Position numbers and translations under genes: made by a program. Positions 43,828 through 52,666 of a stretch of DNA of 64,000 bases are shown here, piece by piece (the first letter of the stretch is position 1; each line of letters starts with the position of its first letter). Under the pieces are notes generated by a model. The model was not told where the DNA came from and did not search any database. It saw only the letters and a list, made by a program, of their open reading frames with translations. Source of the stretch: Halomonas halodenitrificans DSM 735. GTDB taxonomy: Bacteria; Pseudomonadota; Gammaproteobacteria; Pseudomonadales; Halomonadaceae. The DNA is taken from positions 1 to 64,000 of the forward strand of contig NZ_JHVH01000001.1 in the NCBI RefSeq assembly GCF_000620045.1, in the 5' to 3' direction.

Positions 43828-45252
43828 ATGAGCACAGCATTTGAACATCCGACCTACAACTACAAGGTAGTTCGGCAGTTCGCGATCATGACCGTGGTCT
43901 GGGGCATCGTGGGCATGGCACTCGGTGTCACCCTCGCCGCCCAGCTGGTCTGGCCGCAACTGAACCTCGATCTACCCTGGACCAGCTTCGGCCGTCTACG
44001 CCCGCTGCATACCAACGCCGTGATCTTCGCCTTTGGCGGCTCGGCACTGATTGCCACGTCTTACTATGTGGTTCAACGCACCTGCCAGGTACGCCTGTTC
44101 TCTGACCGGCTGGCGGCCTTCACGTTCTGGGGCTATCAGGCGGTGATCCTGCTGGCCGTGGTGACTCTCCCGCTGGGTTACACCACCACCAAGGAGTACG
44201 CCGAACTGGAGTGGCCGATCAACATCCTGCTGGCCGTGGTCTGGATCGCCTATGCGATCGTCTTTTTGATGACCATCAAGCGCCGCAAGGTGTCGCATAT
44301 CTATGTGGCCAACTGGTTCTATGCCGCCTTCATCCTCACCATCGCGGTGCTGCATATCGTCAACAACGCGGCGCTTCCCGTTACCGCCTGGTACTCCACG
44401 TCCATCTACGCCGGCGCCATCGACGCCATGGTGCAGTGGTGGTACGGCCACAACGCGGTAGGCTTCTTCCTGACCGCCGGCTTCCTCGGCATGATGTACT
44501 ACTTCGTGCCCAAGCAGGCCGAGCGCCCGGTCTACTCCTATCGCCTGTCCATCGTCCACTTCTGGGCGCTGATCATGGTCTACATGTGGGCCGGCCCGCA
44601 CCATCTGCACTATACCGCCCTGCCCAACTGGACCCAGTCGCTGGGCATGGTGCTGTCCATCATCCTGCTCGCACCCTCCTGGGGCGGCATGATCAACGGC
44701 ATGATGACGCTCTCCGGCGCCTGGCATAAGCTGCGCACCGACCCCACCCTGCGCTTTTTGGTGGTCGCCCTCTCCTTCTACGGCATGTCCACCTTCGAGG
44801 GACCGATGATGGCAGTGAAGACCGTCAACGCCCTGTCCCACTATACCGACTGGACCATCGGCCACGTCCACGCCGGCGCCCTGGGCTGGGTGGCGATGAT
44901 CACCATCGGCTCCATGTATCACCTGATTCCGCGCCTGTTCGGCCGCACCGAGATGCATTCGGTCAACCTGATCGCCGTGCACTTCTGGCTGGCGACCATC
45001 GGCACCGTGCTCTACATCGCCTCCATGTGGGTCAACGGCATCCTCCAGGGCCTGATGTGGCGTGCGATCAATCCGGACGGCACCCTGATGTACACCTTCG
45101 TCGAGGCCGTCGAGGCCAGCGGCCCCGGTTACATCGTGCGCCTGATCGGCGGCCTGTGCTGGGTCACCGGCATGCTGATCATGGCCTATAACGTCACCCG
45201 GACCATCAAGCGCGGTGAAGGGGCCCATCAGCCGCTTCCCCAGACCGCCTGA
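43828..45252 (+). CDS. ccoN: Cytochrome c oxidase, cbb3-type, subunit I
   Basis: This 474-residue catalytic subunit reduces O2 to water at a heme b3-CuB site in the inner membrane and pumps protons under low oxygen. It has 12 expected helices. Heme and copper histidines lie in [47 protein letters not shown] and [16 protein letters not shown]. The length matches Pseudomonas CcoN. It is the first gene of ccoNOQP, 23 bases before ccoO. Confidence 0.97.
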   Translation: MSTAFEHPTYNYKVVRQFAIMTVVWGIVGMALGVTLAAQLVWPQLNLDLPWTSFGRLRPLHTNAVIFAFGGSALIATSYYVVQRTCQVRLFSDRLAAFTFWGYQAVILLAVVTLPLGYTTTKEYAELEWPINILLAVVWIAYAIVFLMTIKRRKVSHIYVANWFYAAFILTIAVLHIVNNAALPVTAWYSTSIYAGAIDAMVQWWYGHNAVGFFLTAGFLGMMYYFVPKQAERPVYSYRLSIVHFWALIMVYMWAGPHHLHYTALPNWTQSLGMVLSIILLAPSWGGMINGMMTLSGAWHKLRTDPTLRFLVVALSFYGMSTFEGPMMAVKTVNALSHYTDWTIGHVHAGALGWVAMITIGSMYHLIPRLFGRTEMHSVNLIAVHFWLATIGTVLYIASMWVNGILQGLMWRAINPDGTLMYTFVEAVEASGPGYIVRLIGGLCWVTGMLIMAYNVTRTIKRGEGAHQPLPQTA

Positions 45253-45275
45253 GCCTACAGGGAACGAGACTTCCA

Positions 45276-45881
45276 ATGAGACACGAGATCGTCGAAAAGA
45301 ACGTCGGCCTGCTCGCCGTGCTGATCCTGGTGGTCATCAGCTTCGGCGGCCTGGCCGAGGTAGTACCACTGTTCTTCCAGAAGCAGACCACAGAGCCGGT
45401 GGAGGGGCTCGAGCCGCTGACCGCCCTGGAGCTCGAGGGACGCGATATCTATCGCCGTGAGGGTTGTGTCGGCTGTCACTCACAGATGGTGCGCCCCTTC
45501 CGCGCCGAGACCGAGCGCTATGGGCCCTACACCGTGGCCGGCGAAACGGTCTACGACCACAACTTCCTGTGGGGCTCCAAGCGTACCGGGCCGGACCTGG
45601 CCCGAGTGGGCGGCCGCTACAGCGACGACTGGCATCGCGCGCACCTCTACAACCCGCGTGATGTAGTTCCCGAGTCGGTAATGCCCGCCTATCCGTGGTT
45701 GTTCAAGAACACCGTTGACGGCGAGGCCACGCCCAAGAAGATGCGTGCCCTGCGCGCCCTCGGCGTGCCCTATACCGACGAGCAGATCGAGAACGCCACA
45801 GGCGAGGTTCGGGGCGAACAGGAGATCACCGCTCTGATCGCCTATCTGCAACAACTCGGCACCGTCCTCAAGGACCAATGA
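45276..45881 (+). CDS. ccoO: Cytochrome c oxidase, cbb3-type, subunit II (mono-heme cytochrome c)
   Basis: This 201-residue membrane-anchored c-type cytochrome passes electrons to CcoN. One N-terminal helix (about 10-33) is followed by the heme site CVGCH (C64, C67, H68) in [15 protein letters not shown]. The distal Met ligand is in [13 protein letters not shown]. It ends one base before ccoQ. Confidence 0.97.
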   Translation: MRHEIVEKNVGLLAVLILVVISFGGLAEVVPLFFQKQTTEPVEGLEPLTALELEGRDIYRREGCVGCHSQMVRPFRAETERYGPYTVAGETVYDHNFLWGSKRTGPDLARVGGRYSDDWHRAHLYNPRDVVPESVMPAYPWLFKNTVDGEATPKKMRALRALGVPYTDEQIENATGEVRGEQEITALIAYLQQLGTVLKDQ

Positions 45882-45882
45882 C

Positions 45883-46113
45883 ATGGATAGCGGCACCGTC
45901 AGCGGCATCGTCACCGGCATTCTGATCCTGGTCTTCATCGGCATCACGGTGTGGGCCTATTCGAAGCGGCGCAAGCCGGACTTCGACGAAGCGGCCAACC
46001 TGCCCTTTGCCGACGATGACCCGCAACAGAACCGTGACACTAGCGCCTCGCCGGACGGGGCCGATTCCCGCAAGAGCGATTCTTGCAAGAGCAAGGGAGA
46101 CAGGAACACATGA
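45883..46113 (+). CDS. ccoQ: Cytochrome c oxidase, cbb3-type, subunit IV
   Basis: This 76-residue single-helix protein (about 8-26) has the motif VWAYSKRRKPDFDEAANLPF, typical of CcoQ/FixQ, which stabilises the complex. The hydrophilic tail is longer than in many homologues and ends KSDSCKSKGDRNT. Its stop overlaps the ccoP start by four bases. Confidence 0.93.
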   Translation: MDSGTVSGIVTGILILVFIGITVWAYSKRRKPDFDEAANLPFADDDPQQNRDTSASPDGADSRKSDSCKSKGDRNT

Positions 46114-47039
46114 ACAATCTCTGGGGTGACTCCCTTTCCGGGTTCTGGAGCGCCTGGATCATCGTCATCACGCTGGGCTCCATCGGTATTGCCTTCTGGC
46201 TACTCTATGCCAACCGCAAGACCGACAAGACCCCTGATGCCGAAGGCAATGTCGATACCACCGGCCACGCCGCCGACGGTATCGAGGAATACGATAACCC
46301 GCTGCCGCGCTGGTGGTTCCAGCTTTACCTGGGCACCGTGGTGTTTGCGCTGGGCTATCTGGTGCTCTACCCGGGCCTGGGCAACTTTGCCGGCCTGCTG
46401 GGCTGGAGTCAGGAAAGCCAGTGGGAACAGGAAGTGGCCCGCGCCGAGGAACGCTTTACGCCGATCTTCGCCCAGTACGAGGAGGTGGCGATTCCCGAGC
46501 TGGCCCAGGATGGCGAGGCCATGCAGGTTGCCGAGCGCATCTTTCTCAACAACTGTGCGGTGTGCCACGGTTCCGGGGCCCAGGGCGGCTACGGCTTCCC
46601 CAACCTGACCGACGACGAGTGGCTCTACGGTGGCGAGCCCGAGAACATCCTGGCGACCCTCAACAACGGCCGAAACGGTTTGATGCCCTCCTGGCAGCAG
46701 CTCGGCGAGGAGAACATCGAGAACGTCACCCAACATGTTCTGTCGCTGTCGAATCAGGACCACGACGCCCAGAGCGCCGAGAGCGGTGCGGCAACCTTCG
46801 CGTCGGTATGCGCCGCCTGTCACATGCCCGACGGCACCGGCAATCAGGCCCTGGGAGCGCCCAACCTGACCAACGATAACTGGCTCTATCAGCAGCCCGG
46901 CCAGAGCATAGCGGACTCCGTACGCCAGACCCTGCGCAACGGCCGCAACGGCCATATGCCGGCCCAGGCCGCCTATATCGGTGAGGAGCGCGTCCACCTG
47001 GTGGCCGCCTATGTCTACAGCCTGCGCGACCAGGACTGA
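46110..47039 (+). CDS. ccoP: Cytochrome c oxidase, cbb3-type, subunit III (di-heme cytochrome c)
   Basis: This 309-residue cytochrome collects electrons for the oxidase. Two N-terminal helices (about 12-34 and 68-90) flank a segment with IEEYDNPLPRWWFQLYLG, characteristic of CcoP. Two heme c sites follow: CAVCH (149-153) and CAACH (234-238), each in a cytochrome c domain with NLTDDEWLYGG and NLTNDNWLYQQPG. The ATG at 46110 is inside the end of ccoQ. Confidence 0.97.
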   Translation: MNNLWGDSLSGFWSAWIIVITLGSIGIAFWLLYANRKTDKTPDAEGNVDTTGHAADGIEEYDNPLPRWWFQLYLGTVVFALGYLVLYPGLGNFAGLLGWSQESQWEQEVARAEERFTPIFAQYEEVAIPELAQDGEAMQVAERIFLNNCAVCHGSGAQGGYGFPNLTDDEWLYGGEPENILATLNNGRNGLMPSWQQLGEENIENVTQHVLSLSNQDHDAQSAESGAATFASVCAACHMPDGTGNQALGAPNLTNDNWLYQQPGQSIADSVRQTLRNGRNGHMPAQAAYIGEERVHLVAAYVYSLRDQD

Positions 47040-47065
47040 GGCAGCTCACCAGCAAGCAGGCATTG

Positions 47066-47092
47066 AAGGGTGCGACGTCAGGTCGCACCCTT
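47066..47092 (+). terminator. Hairpin between ccoP and ccoG
   Basis: AAGGGTGCGAC and GTCGCACCCTT form an 11-bp stem with a 5-base loop, followed by TCTCGTTT. It is a moderate terminator that would let structural genes be expressed more than the assembly genes. Confidence 0.65.
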
Positions 47093-47175
47093 TCTCGTTT
47101 GTGCGCTGCATCGCTACAATAGTCCCGTCCCGACCCGAGTCCGTTCGGACCTCACTCCCCTACCGTGAGCCAGCC

Positions 47176-48597
47176 ATGAGCGACAAGATTCCCACCCATG
47201 ATGTCACCCCCTCGCCCGGGGAGCCGGTGAAGCAGGAGATGTACGCCAGCCGTCGCCACATCTATGTGCGCGAGATAAAGGGCTTTTTCCAGCGCCTGCG
47301 CCGTGCCTCCAACTGGGCGCTGATGATGGCCTTCTTCCTCCTGCCCTGGATTCCCTGGGGAGACCGCCCGGCCATCTGGTTCGACCTGCCCGGCCGCGAG
47401 TTCCATATCTTCTCGGCGACCTTCTATCCCCAGGAGTTCATGCTGCTCTCCTGGCTGCTGATCATCTGTGCCTTCGGACTCTTCTTCATCACCGTGTTCG
47501 CCGGTCGCGTCTGGTGTGGCTATACCTGCCCACAGAGCGTCTGGACCTTCCTGTTCATCTGGGTCGAACACCGCCTGGAAGGCTCACGCAACCGTCGCAT
47601 CAAGCTCGACAAGCAGCCGCTGACTGCCGACAAGCTATGGCGCAAGGGGGCGAAGCATGCCATCTGGCTGTTCATTGCCCTGGCCACCGGCGTCACCTTC
47701 GTGGGCTACTTTACCCCCATCAACCGCCTGGTGATGGAGCTGCCCACCCTGGAGGCCAATGGCTGGTCCTACTTCTGGGCCGGTTTCTTCCTGGTGTTCA
47801 CCTACCTCAACGCCGGCTGGCTGCGTGAGCAGGTGTGCATCTACATGTGCCCCTATGCCCGCTTCCAGGGCGTCATGTTCGACCGTGACACCCTGATCGT
47901 CTCCTATGACGCCGCCCGCGGCGAACCCCGCGGCGCGCGCAAGAAGACCCTGTCCCACGAGCAGGCCCGCGAGGCCGGCCACGGTGACTGCATCGACTGC
48001 GACCTCTGCGTTCAGGTCTGCCCCACCGGCATCGATATCCGCGATGGCCTGCAGTACGAATGCATCACCTGTGCGGCCTGCATCGACGCCTGCGACAGCG
48101 TGATGGACAAGATGGGCTATCCCCGTGGCCTGATTCGCTACACCACCGAGAACGCCCTGGAGGGCAAGCCGACCCATATCCTGCGGCCACGCCTGCTGGG
48201 CTACCTGGCGGCCCTGCTGGTCATGGTCGGGCTGTTCGCCTGGACCGTCAGTGATCGCACCCCCCTCTCCTTCGATGTGGAGCGCGACCGTAACCGGCTG
48301 TTCCAGACCACCGCCGATGGCAATATCAGCAACAGCTATACCATCACGGTGCGCAACATGGACGGTGAGGCTCACGACTATCGCCTGGAGGCCTCTGGCC
48401 TGTCGGGACTGACGCTGGATACCGCCAGCATCCGGGTCCCCGCCAGCGACTCACGCCAGCGGGTAGTCACCATCACCGCTCCGGGTGATGCCATCGTCAA
48501 GCCCAGCCACTCCATCACCCTGCGGCTGACCGCTGAAGCGTCCACCGATATCAGCCTGGAGCGCGAGGCGCGCTTCCTCGGCGAGCTGCGGAGATAG
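47176..48597 (+). CDS. ccoG: Cytochrome c oxidase accessory protein CcoG (cupric reductase)
   Basis: This 473-residue membrane protein has several helices and two ferredoxin-type sites, CIDCDLCVQVCPTGID and CITCAACIDACD, plus a membrane CxxxCP motif in GRVWCGYTCPQSVW. In Rhodobacter CcoG reduces Cu(II) to Cu(I) for insertion into the oxidase. The C-terminal immunoglobulin-like FixG_C domain (about 355-470) is in the periplasm. The start at 47176 begins the family N-terminus; the longer frame from 46981 overlaps ccoP and is not supported. Confidence 0.94.
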   Translation: MSDKIPTHDVTPSPGEPVKQEMYASRRHIYVREIKGFFQRLRRASNWALMMAFFLLPWIPWGDRPAIWFDLPGREFHIFSATFYPQEFMLLSWLLIICAFGLFFITVFAGRVWCGYTCPQSVWTFLFIWVEHRLEGSRNRRIKLDKQPLTADKLWRKGAKHAIWLFIALATGVTFVGYFTPINRLVMELPTLEANGWSYFWAGFFLVFTYLNAGWLREQVCIYMCPYARFQGVMFDRDTLIVSYDAARGEPRGARKKTLSHEQAREAGHGDCIDCDLCVQVCPTGIDIRDGLQYECITCAACIDACDSVMDKMGYPRGLIRYTTENALEGKPTHILRPRLLGYLAALLVMVGLFAWTVSDRTPLSFDVERDRNRLFQTTADGNISNSYTITVRNMDGEAHDYRLEASGLSGLTLDTASIRVPASDSRQRVVTITAPGDAIVKPSHSITLRLTAEASTDISLEREARFLGELRR

Positions 48598-48598
48598 C

Positions 48599-49114
48599 AT
48601 GCGCGAAGACCTCAAGCCCTGGTACAAGCAGTTCTGGCCCTGGTTCCTGATCGGGCTGTTGCTGTCATCGATCCTCTTCAGCCTGGTCTATCTGGCGTTC
48701 TCGATCCGTTACTATGATGGATCGGTCGGCGACGATTACTACAAGCGCGGCCTGGCCATCAACGAACAGCTGGCCAAGCAGGAGCACGCTCAGAGGCTGG
48801 GCCTGGAGGCCCAGCTCCTGTTCGATGACCGTACCGGCGACGTCGTGGTGGACCTGGCCGGCGAGAGCCTCCCGGAGAGCCGGCCGGAGAGTCTTCAACT
48901 GGCACTGATCTTCCCCACCGACAGCGACTTCGATCGTACCCTGACCCTGGAGCATGTGCATGAGGGTCGCTATATCACCACCATGGAGGAGCCGCTTCAC
49001 TATCGCTGGTACCTGCAGCTGCAACCCGAAGCGGGGGAGCAGGCCCCGTGGCGTCTCACCGGTGAAGTCAGCTTCCCGAGTGATGCTCCCGTCACCCTGG
49101 AGCCGGGCCTCTAG
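48599..49114 (+). CDS. ccoH: FixH/CcoH family protein
   Basis: This 171-residue protein has one N-terminal helix (about 13-38) and a beta-rich periplasmic domain, with YYDGSVGDDYYKRGLAINEQ as the FixH signature. It is needed for cbb3 assembly and interacts with CcoN and CcoI in other bacteria. It starts one base after ccoG and ends 14 bases before ccoI. Confidence 0.9.
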   Translation: MREDLKPWYKQFWPWFLIGLLLSSILFSLVYLAFSIRYYDGSVGDDYYKRGLAINEQLAKQEHAQRLGLEAQLLFDDRTGDVVVDLAGESLPESRPESLQLALIFPTDSDFDRTLTLEHVHEGRYITTMEEPLHYRWYLQLQPEAGEQAPWRLTGEVSFPSDAPVTLEPGL

Positions 49115-49128
49115 CCCGGTACCCTGAC

Positions 49129-51609
49129 ATGCCCGACACCACCGACATCGCCGATACCCGCTGCTATCACTGCGGCAACCCGGTGCCCCGGGGCGCCCCC
49201 TGGTCGATCACCCTGGACGATGCCTGCCACCCCCTGTGCTGTCCCGGTTGCGAGGCGGTAGCTCATGCCATCGTCGATGGCGGGCTGTCCAGCTACTACC
49301 GCTTCCGCACCGAACTGCCCGAGCGCCCCGAGGACCACGACGCCGCCCGGGCCGAGACCTGGGTGGTGTTCGACGATGCCGGACTGCAGGAGCAGTTCGT
49401 GCACCCCGAACGCGACGACAGCGGCCGCGTCCATGCCACCCTGGCGGTCGATGGCATCACCTGCGCCGCCTGCGCCTGGCTGATCGAGCATCGCCTCAAC
49501 GCCCTGGAGGGCATCGCGACCAGCGCGGTCAACCTGACTCACCACCGAGTCCGGGTCAGCTGGGATCCGACGGCCGTCAAACTATCGCGGATCCTGGCGG
49601 AGATGGCCGCCATCGGCTATCGCTCCCAGCCCTGGGAACCCGACGAGGCCCAGGCCCGGCTGCAGCGCGAAGAGCGCATGACCGTGCGACGCCTGATCAT
49701 CGCCGCGGTCGGCATGGCCCAGGTCATGATGTTCTCGATTCCCATCTATATGACGGGCCCCGGGGAAATCAGCGAGGACTTCCTTGCCCTGTTCCACTGG
49801 CTCTCCTTCGCGCTGGCCACGCCGGTGGTGTTCTTCTCCGCGCTGCCCTTCTTCCGTAACGCCGCACGCGACCTGCGCACCCGGGTGCTGGGCATGGACG
49901 TACCGGTCTCCCTGGCGATCGGCGGCGCCTATCTCGCCAGCGGTTTCGCGGTGATCAGCGGCCAGGGGGAGGTCTACTTCGATTCGGTGGCGATGTTCAC
50001 CTTCTTTCTGCTGTTCGGGCGCTATGTGGAGGCCCGTGCCCGGCGTCGCAGCGGTCATAACGGCAATGCCATGGCCGGCGCCCTTCCCGCTTCGGCGGTT
50101 CGGCTCACTGACGCCGGCGAGGAGCGCATCCTCCCCGCCGGCGAACTGCACGCCGGCGACAGGGTGTTGATCAAGCCCGGCCACAGCGTGCCCGCGGATG
50201 GCGTGATCGAAGAGGGAGAGTCGAGCCTCGACGAATCGATGCTCACCGGCGAGACCCTGCCGGTGATCCGCCGCTGCGGCGACACCGTTACCGGCGGCAG
50301 CCACAACGTCGAGAGCCCACTGGTGGTGAGGGTGACCCATGCCGGCCGTGACACCCGGGTCTCCGGCATCGTCGACCTCACCGATCGCGCCTTCGCCAGC
50401 CGGCCACGCCTGGCCCAGATGGCAGCGCGCATGGCTCACCTCTTCGTTCTCAGGCTGCTGTTCGTGGCCCTGGGCGTGGCCATCGTCTGGTGGTTCATCG
50501 ATCCGTCACGGGTACTCTGGGTCACCCTCTCGGTGCTGGTCGTCACCTGTCCCTGCGCCCTGGCCCTGGCGACACCCACCGCCCTCACCGCCGGCCACGG
50601 TCAACTGCGCCGACGCGGCGTCCTGGTCACCCGCGCCGATGCCATCGAGGCGCTCTCCCAGGTCGATCGCGTGATCCTCGACAAGACCGGCACCCTGACC
50701 ACGGGCCACATGAGCCTGGTGGCGACTCGCCCGTTGGGGGACCTGACGGCAGAACATGCGCGCTCCCTGGCCGCCGCCCTGGAGGCGCGCTCCGAACACC
50801 CCATCGCCCGCGCCTTCCGTCCCTATCGGGACGGCTGCCCACAGGCCCAGCAGATCACCAGCCTCCCCGGAAAGGGCCTCGAGGGTCGCCTGGACGATCG
50901 CCGCTGGCGGCTGGGCAGGCCCGACTTCGCCGCGCCGGAGCGGTCGACGACGACGCCCGACACGGGGCAATGGTTGCTGCTGGCCGAGGAGGGCGAGCCA
51001 CGCTGCTGGTTCCGCCTCCAGGACCGGGTCCGGGAGGATGCCGCCGAGACGGTGGCCGCTCTGGATGCGCTCGGCCTCGAAGTGGAGCTGCTCTCCGGCG
51101 ACACCCCCGGGGCCGCCGAAGATTTGGCAAGGAAGCTCGGCATCACGACCTGGCGGGGTGGCGCCAGCCCCGAGGATAAGCTGGCGCGTATTCGCGAGGG
51201 TCAAGCCGCCGGTGAACGGGTCGCCATGGTCGGCGACGGCATCAACGATGTTCCGGTGCTGGCCGGCGCCGATGTGGCCATCGCCATGAATGGCGCCACC
51301 GACCTGGCCCGCACCAGCGCCGACGCCATCCTGCTCAGCCCGCACCTGTCCCGCATCCCGGAGGCAATCGCCCTGTGCCGCGCCACCCGCCGGGTAATGC
51401 GCCAGAACATGCTATGGTCGGTGATCTACAATGCGTCGGCGATGCCGCTGGCCGCCATCGGCATCGTGCCCCCTTGGCTGGCCGCCATCGGCATGTCGGC
51501 AAGCTCTCTGGTCGTGGTGGGTAACGCCCTGCGCCTCAACCGCTTCCGCCACCGAAGCACCGACTCCTCCGCATTGACGGCCACCGCATCCACGGAGGTC
51601 AACCCATGA
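49129..51609 (+). CDS. ccoI: Copper-transporting P-type ATPase for cbb3 oxidase assembly
   Basis: This 826-residue P1B-ATPase (FixI/CopA2 type) exports Cu+ slowly to the periplasm for CcoN. The N-terminus has extra cysteines (CYHCGNPVP and CHPLCCPGC), then an HMA domain with GITCAACAWL (C112, C115). The membrane metal site is CPC (474-476) in VVTCPCALALATP. The phosphorylated aspartate is D518 in LDKTGTLTTGH, and the ATP-site hinge motif is MVGDGINDVPVL. The stop overlaps ccoS by four bases. Confidence 0.95.
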   Translation: MPDTTDIADTRCYHCGNPVPRGAPWSITLDDACHPLCCPGCEAVAHAIVDGGLSSYYRFRTELPERPEDHDAARAETWVVFDDAGLQEQFVHPERDDSGRVHATLAVDGITCAACAWLIEHRLNALEGIATSAVNLTHHRVRVSWDPTAVKLSRILAEMAAIGYRSQPWEPDEAQARLQREERMTVRRLIIAAVGMAQVMMFSIPIYMTGPGEISEDFLALFHWLSFALATPVVFFSALPFFRNAARDLRTRVLGMDVPVSLAIGGAYLASGFAVISGQGEVYFDSVAMFTFFLLFGRYVEARARRRSGHNGNAMAGALPASAVRLTDAGEERILPAGELHAGDRVLIKPGHSVPADGVIEEGESSLDESMLTGETLPVIRRCGDTVTGGSHNVESPLVVRVTHAGRDTRVSGIVDLTDRAFASRPRLAQMAARMAHLFVLRLLFVALGVAIVWWFIDPSRVLWVTLSVLVVTCPCALALATPTALTAGHGQLRRRGVLVTRADAIEALSQVDRVILDKTGTLTTGHMSLVATRPLGDLTAEHARSLAAALEARSEHPIARAFRPYRDGCPQAQQITSLPGKGLEGRLDDRRWRLGRPDFAAPERSTTTPDTGQWLLLAEEGEPRCWFRLQDRVREDAAETVAALDALGLEVELLSGDTPGAAEDLARKLGITTWRGGASPEDKLARIREGQAAGERVAMVGDGINDVPVLAGADVAIAMNGATDLARTSADAILLSPHLSRIPEAIALCRATRRVMRQNMLWSVIYNASAMPLAAIGIVPPWLAAIGMSASSLVVVGNALRLNRFRHRSTDSSALTATASTEVNP

Positions 51610-51872
51610 GCATCCTCTACCTGCTGATTCCACTCTCGCTGATTCTGCTCGGCCTGGCCGTCTGGGCCTTCTTCTGGGCGGTAAAGAATGACCAGTTCGA
51701 AGACCTCGAGGGGCCGGCCTACCGAATCCTCTTCGATGATGATGCCAACGACATCCCCCCCGAACAGCGCCGACAAGACACAACCGATGGCCACAACCCG
51801 CCCTCGGAGAGACACGCCGGGAACGGTGACACCGGATCGGTCGACTCGACTCCCGGAGGAGTGAAGCACTGA
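51606..51872 (+). CDS. ccoS: Cbb3-type oxidase assembly protein CcoS
   Basis: This 88-residue protein has one helix (about 3-27) followed by WAVKNDQFEDLEGPAYRILF, the CcoS/FixS signature, and an acidic, disordered tail of about 35 residues that is longer than usual. CcoS is required for cofactor insertion into the oxidase. The stop overlaps the start of the next gene by one base. Confidence 0.93.
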   Translation: MSILYLLIPLSLILLGLAVWAFFWAVKNDQFEDLEGPAYRILFDDDANDIPPEQRRQDTTDGHNPPSERHAGNGDTGSVDSTPGGVKH

Positions 51873-52576
51873 TGGATCCCACCGGCCTCGACCTGCCGCC
51901 CTTCGCGGCCGCCTTTGTCTTCGGCCTGCTGGGCGGCGCACACTGTATCGGCATGTGCGGCGGCATCATGAGCGCACTCTCCTTCGCCGTGCCGCCCAGC
52001 ATGCGCTCGCCGGCGCGGCTGTCGGGCCTGCTGCTGGGATATAACCTGGGGCGCATCACCAGTTACATGATTGCCGGCGCCCTGGCCGCCTCCCTCGGCA
52101 CCCTGCTCTCGCTGACCGCCCCGGCTCGCCTGATTCTCCAGGGGCTCGCCGCGCTGATGCTGATCCTGATGGCACTGTATATCGCCGACTGGTGGAAGGG
52201 GCTGCTCAGAATAGAAGCGGTCGGCCGGCGCCTATGGCGCCATATCGAACCATTGGGGCGGCGGTTGATGCCGGTGGTCAAGCTCCCCCAGGCGATGGCC
52301 CTGGGGGCGGTCTGGGGCTGGCTGCCCTGCGGGCTGGTCTACTCCATGCTGACCTGGAGCCTGGCCATCGCCGACCCGCTGCGCGGCGCGCTGCTGATGG
52401 GCGCCTTCGGGCTGGGCACCCTGCCGGCGCTGCTGGCCACCGGGTTCGCCGCACGCCAGCTCTCCGGACTGATCCGCCACCGGGCGACCCGCAGCATTGC
52501 CGCGCTCTCCATCATCGCCTTTGCCCTCTGGCAGCTATGGCTGCTGATTCCTGCGGGAGGGGCCCACTCCGGCTAA
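51872..52576 (+). CDS. DsbD_2 / TauE-SafE-like membrane protein linked to cbb3 assembly
   Basis: This 234-residue protein has six hydrophobic segments. The first, FGLLGGAHCIGMCGGIMSAL, carries a CxxxC pair, and a second cysteine motif is GWLPCGLVYSMLTWSLA. This is the pattern of the cytochrome-c-biogenesis transmembrane family (PF13386), often annotated as a sulfite exporter. Proteins of this type commonly follow ccoS and may handle copper or electrons in cbb3 maturation; that role is inferred from position. Its start is coupled to ccoS. Confidence 0.8.
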   Translation: MDPTGLDLPPFAAAFVFGLLGGAHCIGMCGGIMSALSFAVPPSMRSPARLSGLLLGYNLGRITSYMIAGALAASLGTLLSLTAPARLILQGLAALMLILMALYIADWWKGLLRIEAVGRRLWRHIEPLGRRLMPVVKLPQAMALGAVWGWLPCGLVYSMLTWSLAIADPLRGALLMGAFGLGTLPALLATGFAARQLSGLIRHRATRSIAALSIIAFALWQLWLLIPAGGAHSG

Positions 52577-52594
52577 TCGCTATTCCACGCAAGA

Positions 52595-52636
52595 TTGACG
52601 CAGCTCAACGTCGGCCCGGTCAGCGCGTCCTAGCAT
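52595..52636 (+). promoter_or_regulatory. Fnr/Anr-dependent class II promoter before the hemN-like gene
   Basis: TTGAC-GCAG-CTCAA (52595-52608) is an FNR-type dyad, and TAGCAT (52631-52636) is a good -10 hexamer. The box centre lies 32 bases from the -10 centre, exactly the class II geometry (box at -41.5). Confidence 0.7.
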
Positions 52637-52666
52637 GGGAAGCAAGTTCACTACCGGAGTCGCCCC

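Noticed and set aside
43996-45276. A 426-codon frame on the minus strand
   Set aside because: It is antisense to ccoN, with a composition typical of reverse-strand shadows (His, Gly, Asp, Gln rich).
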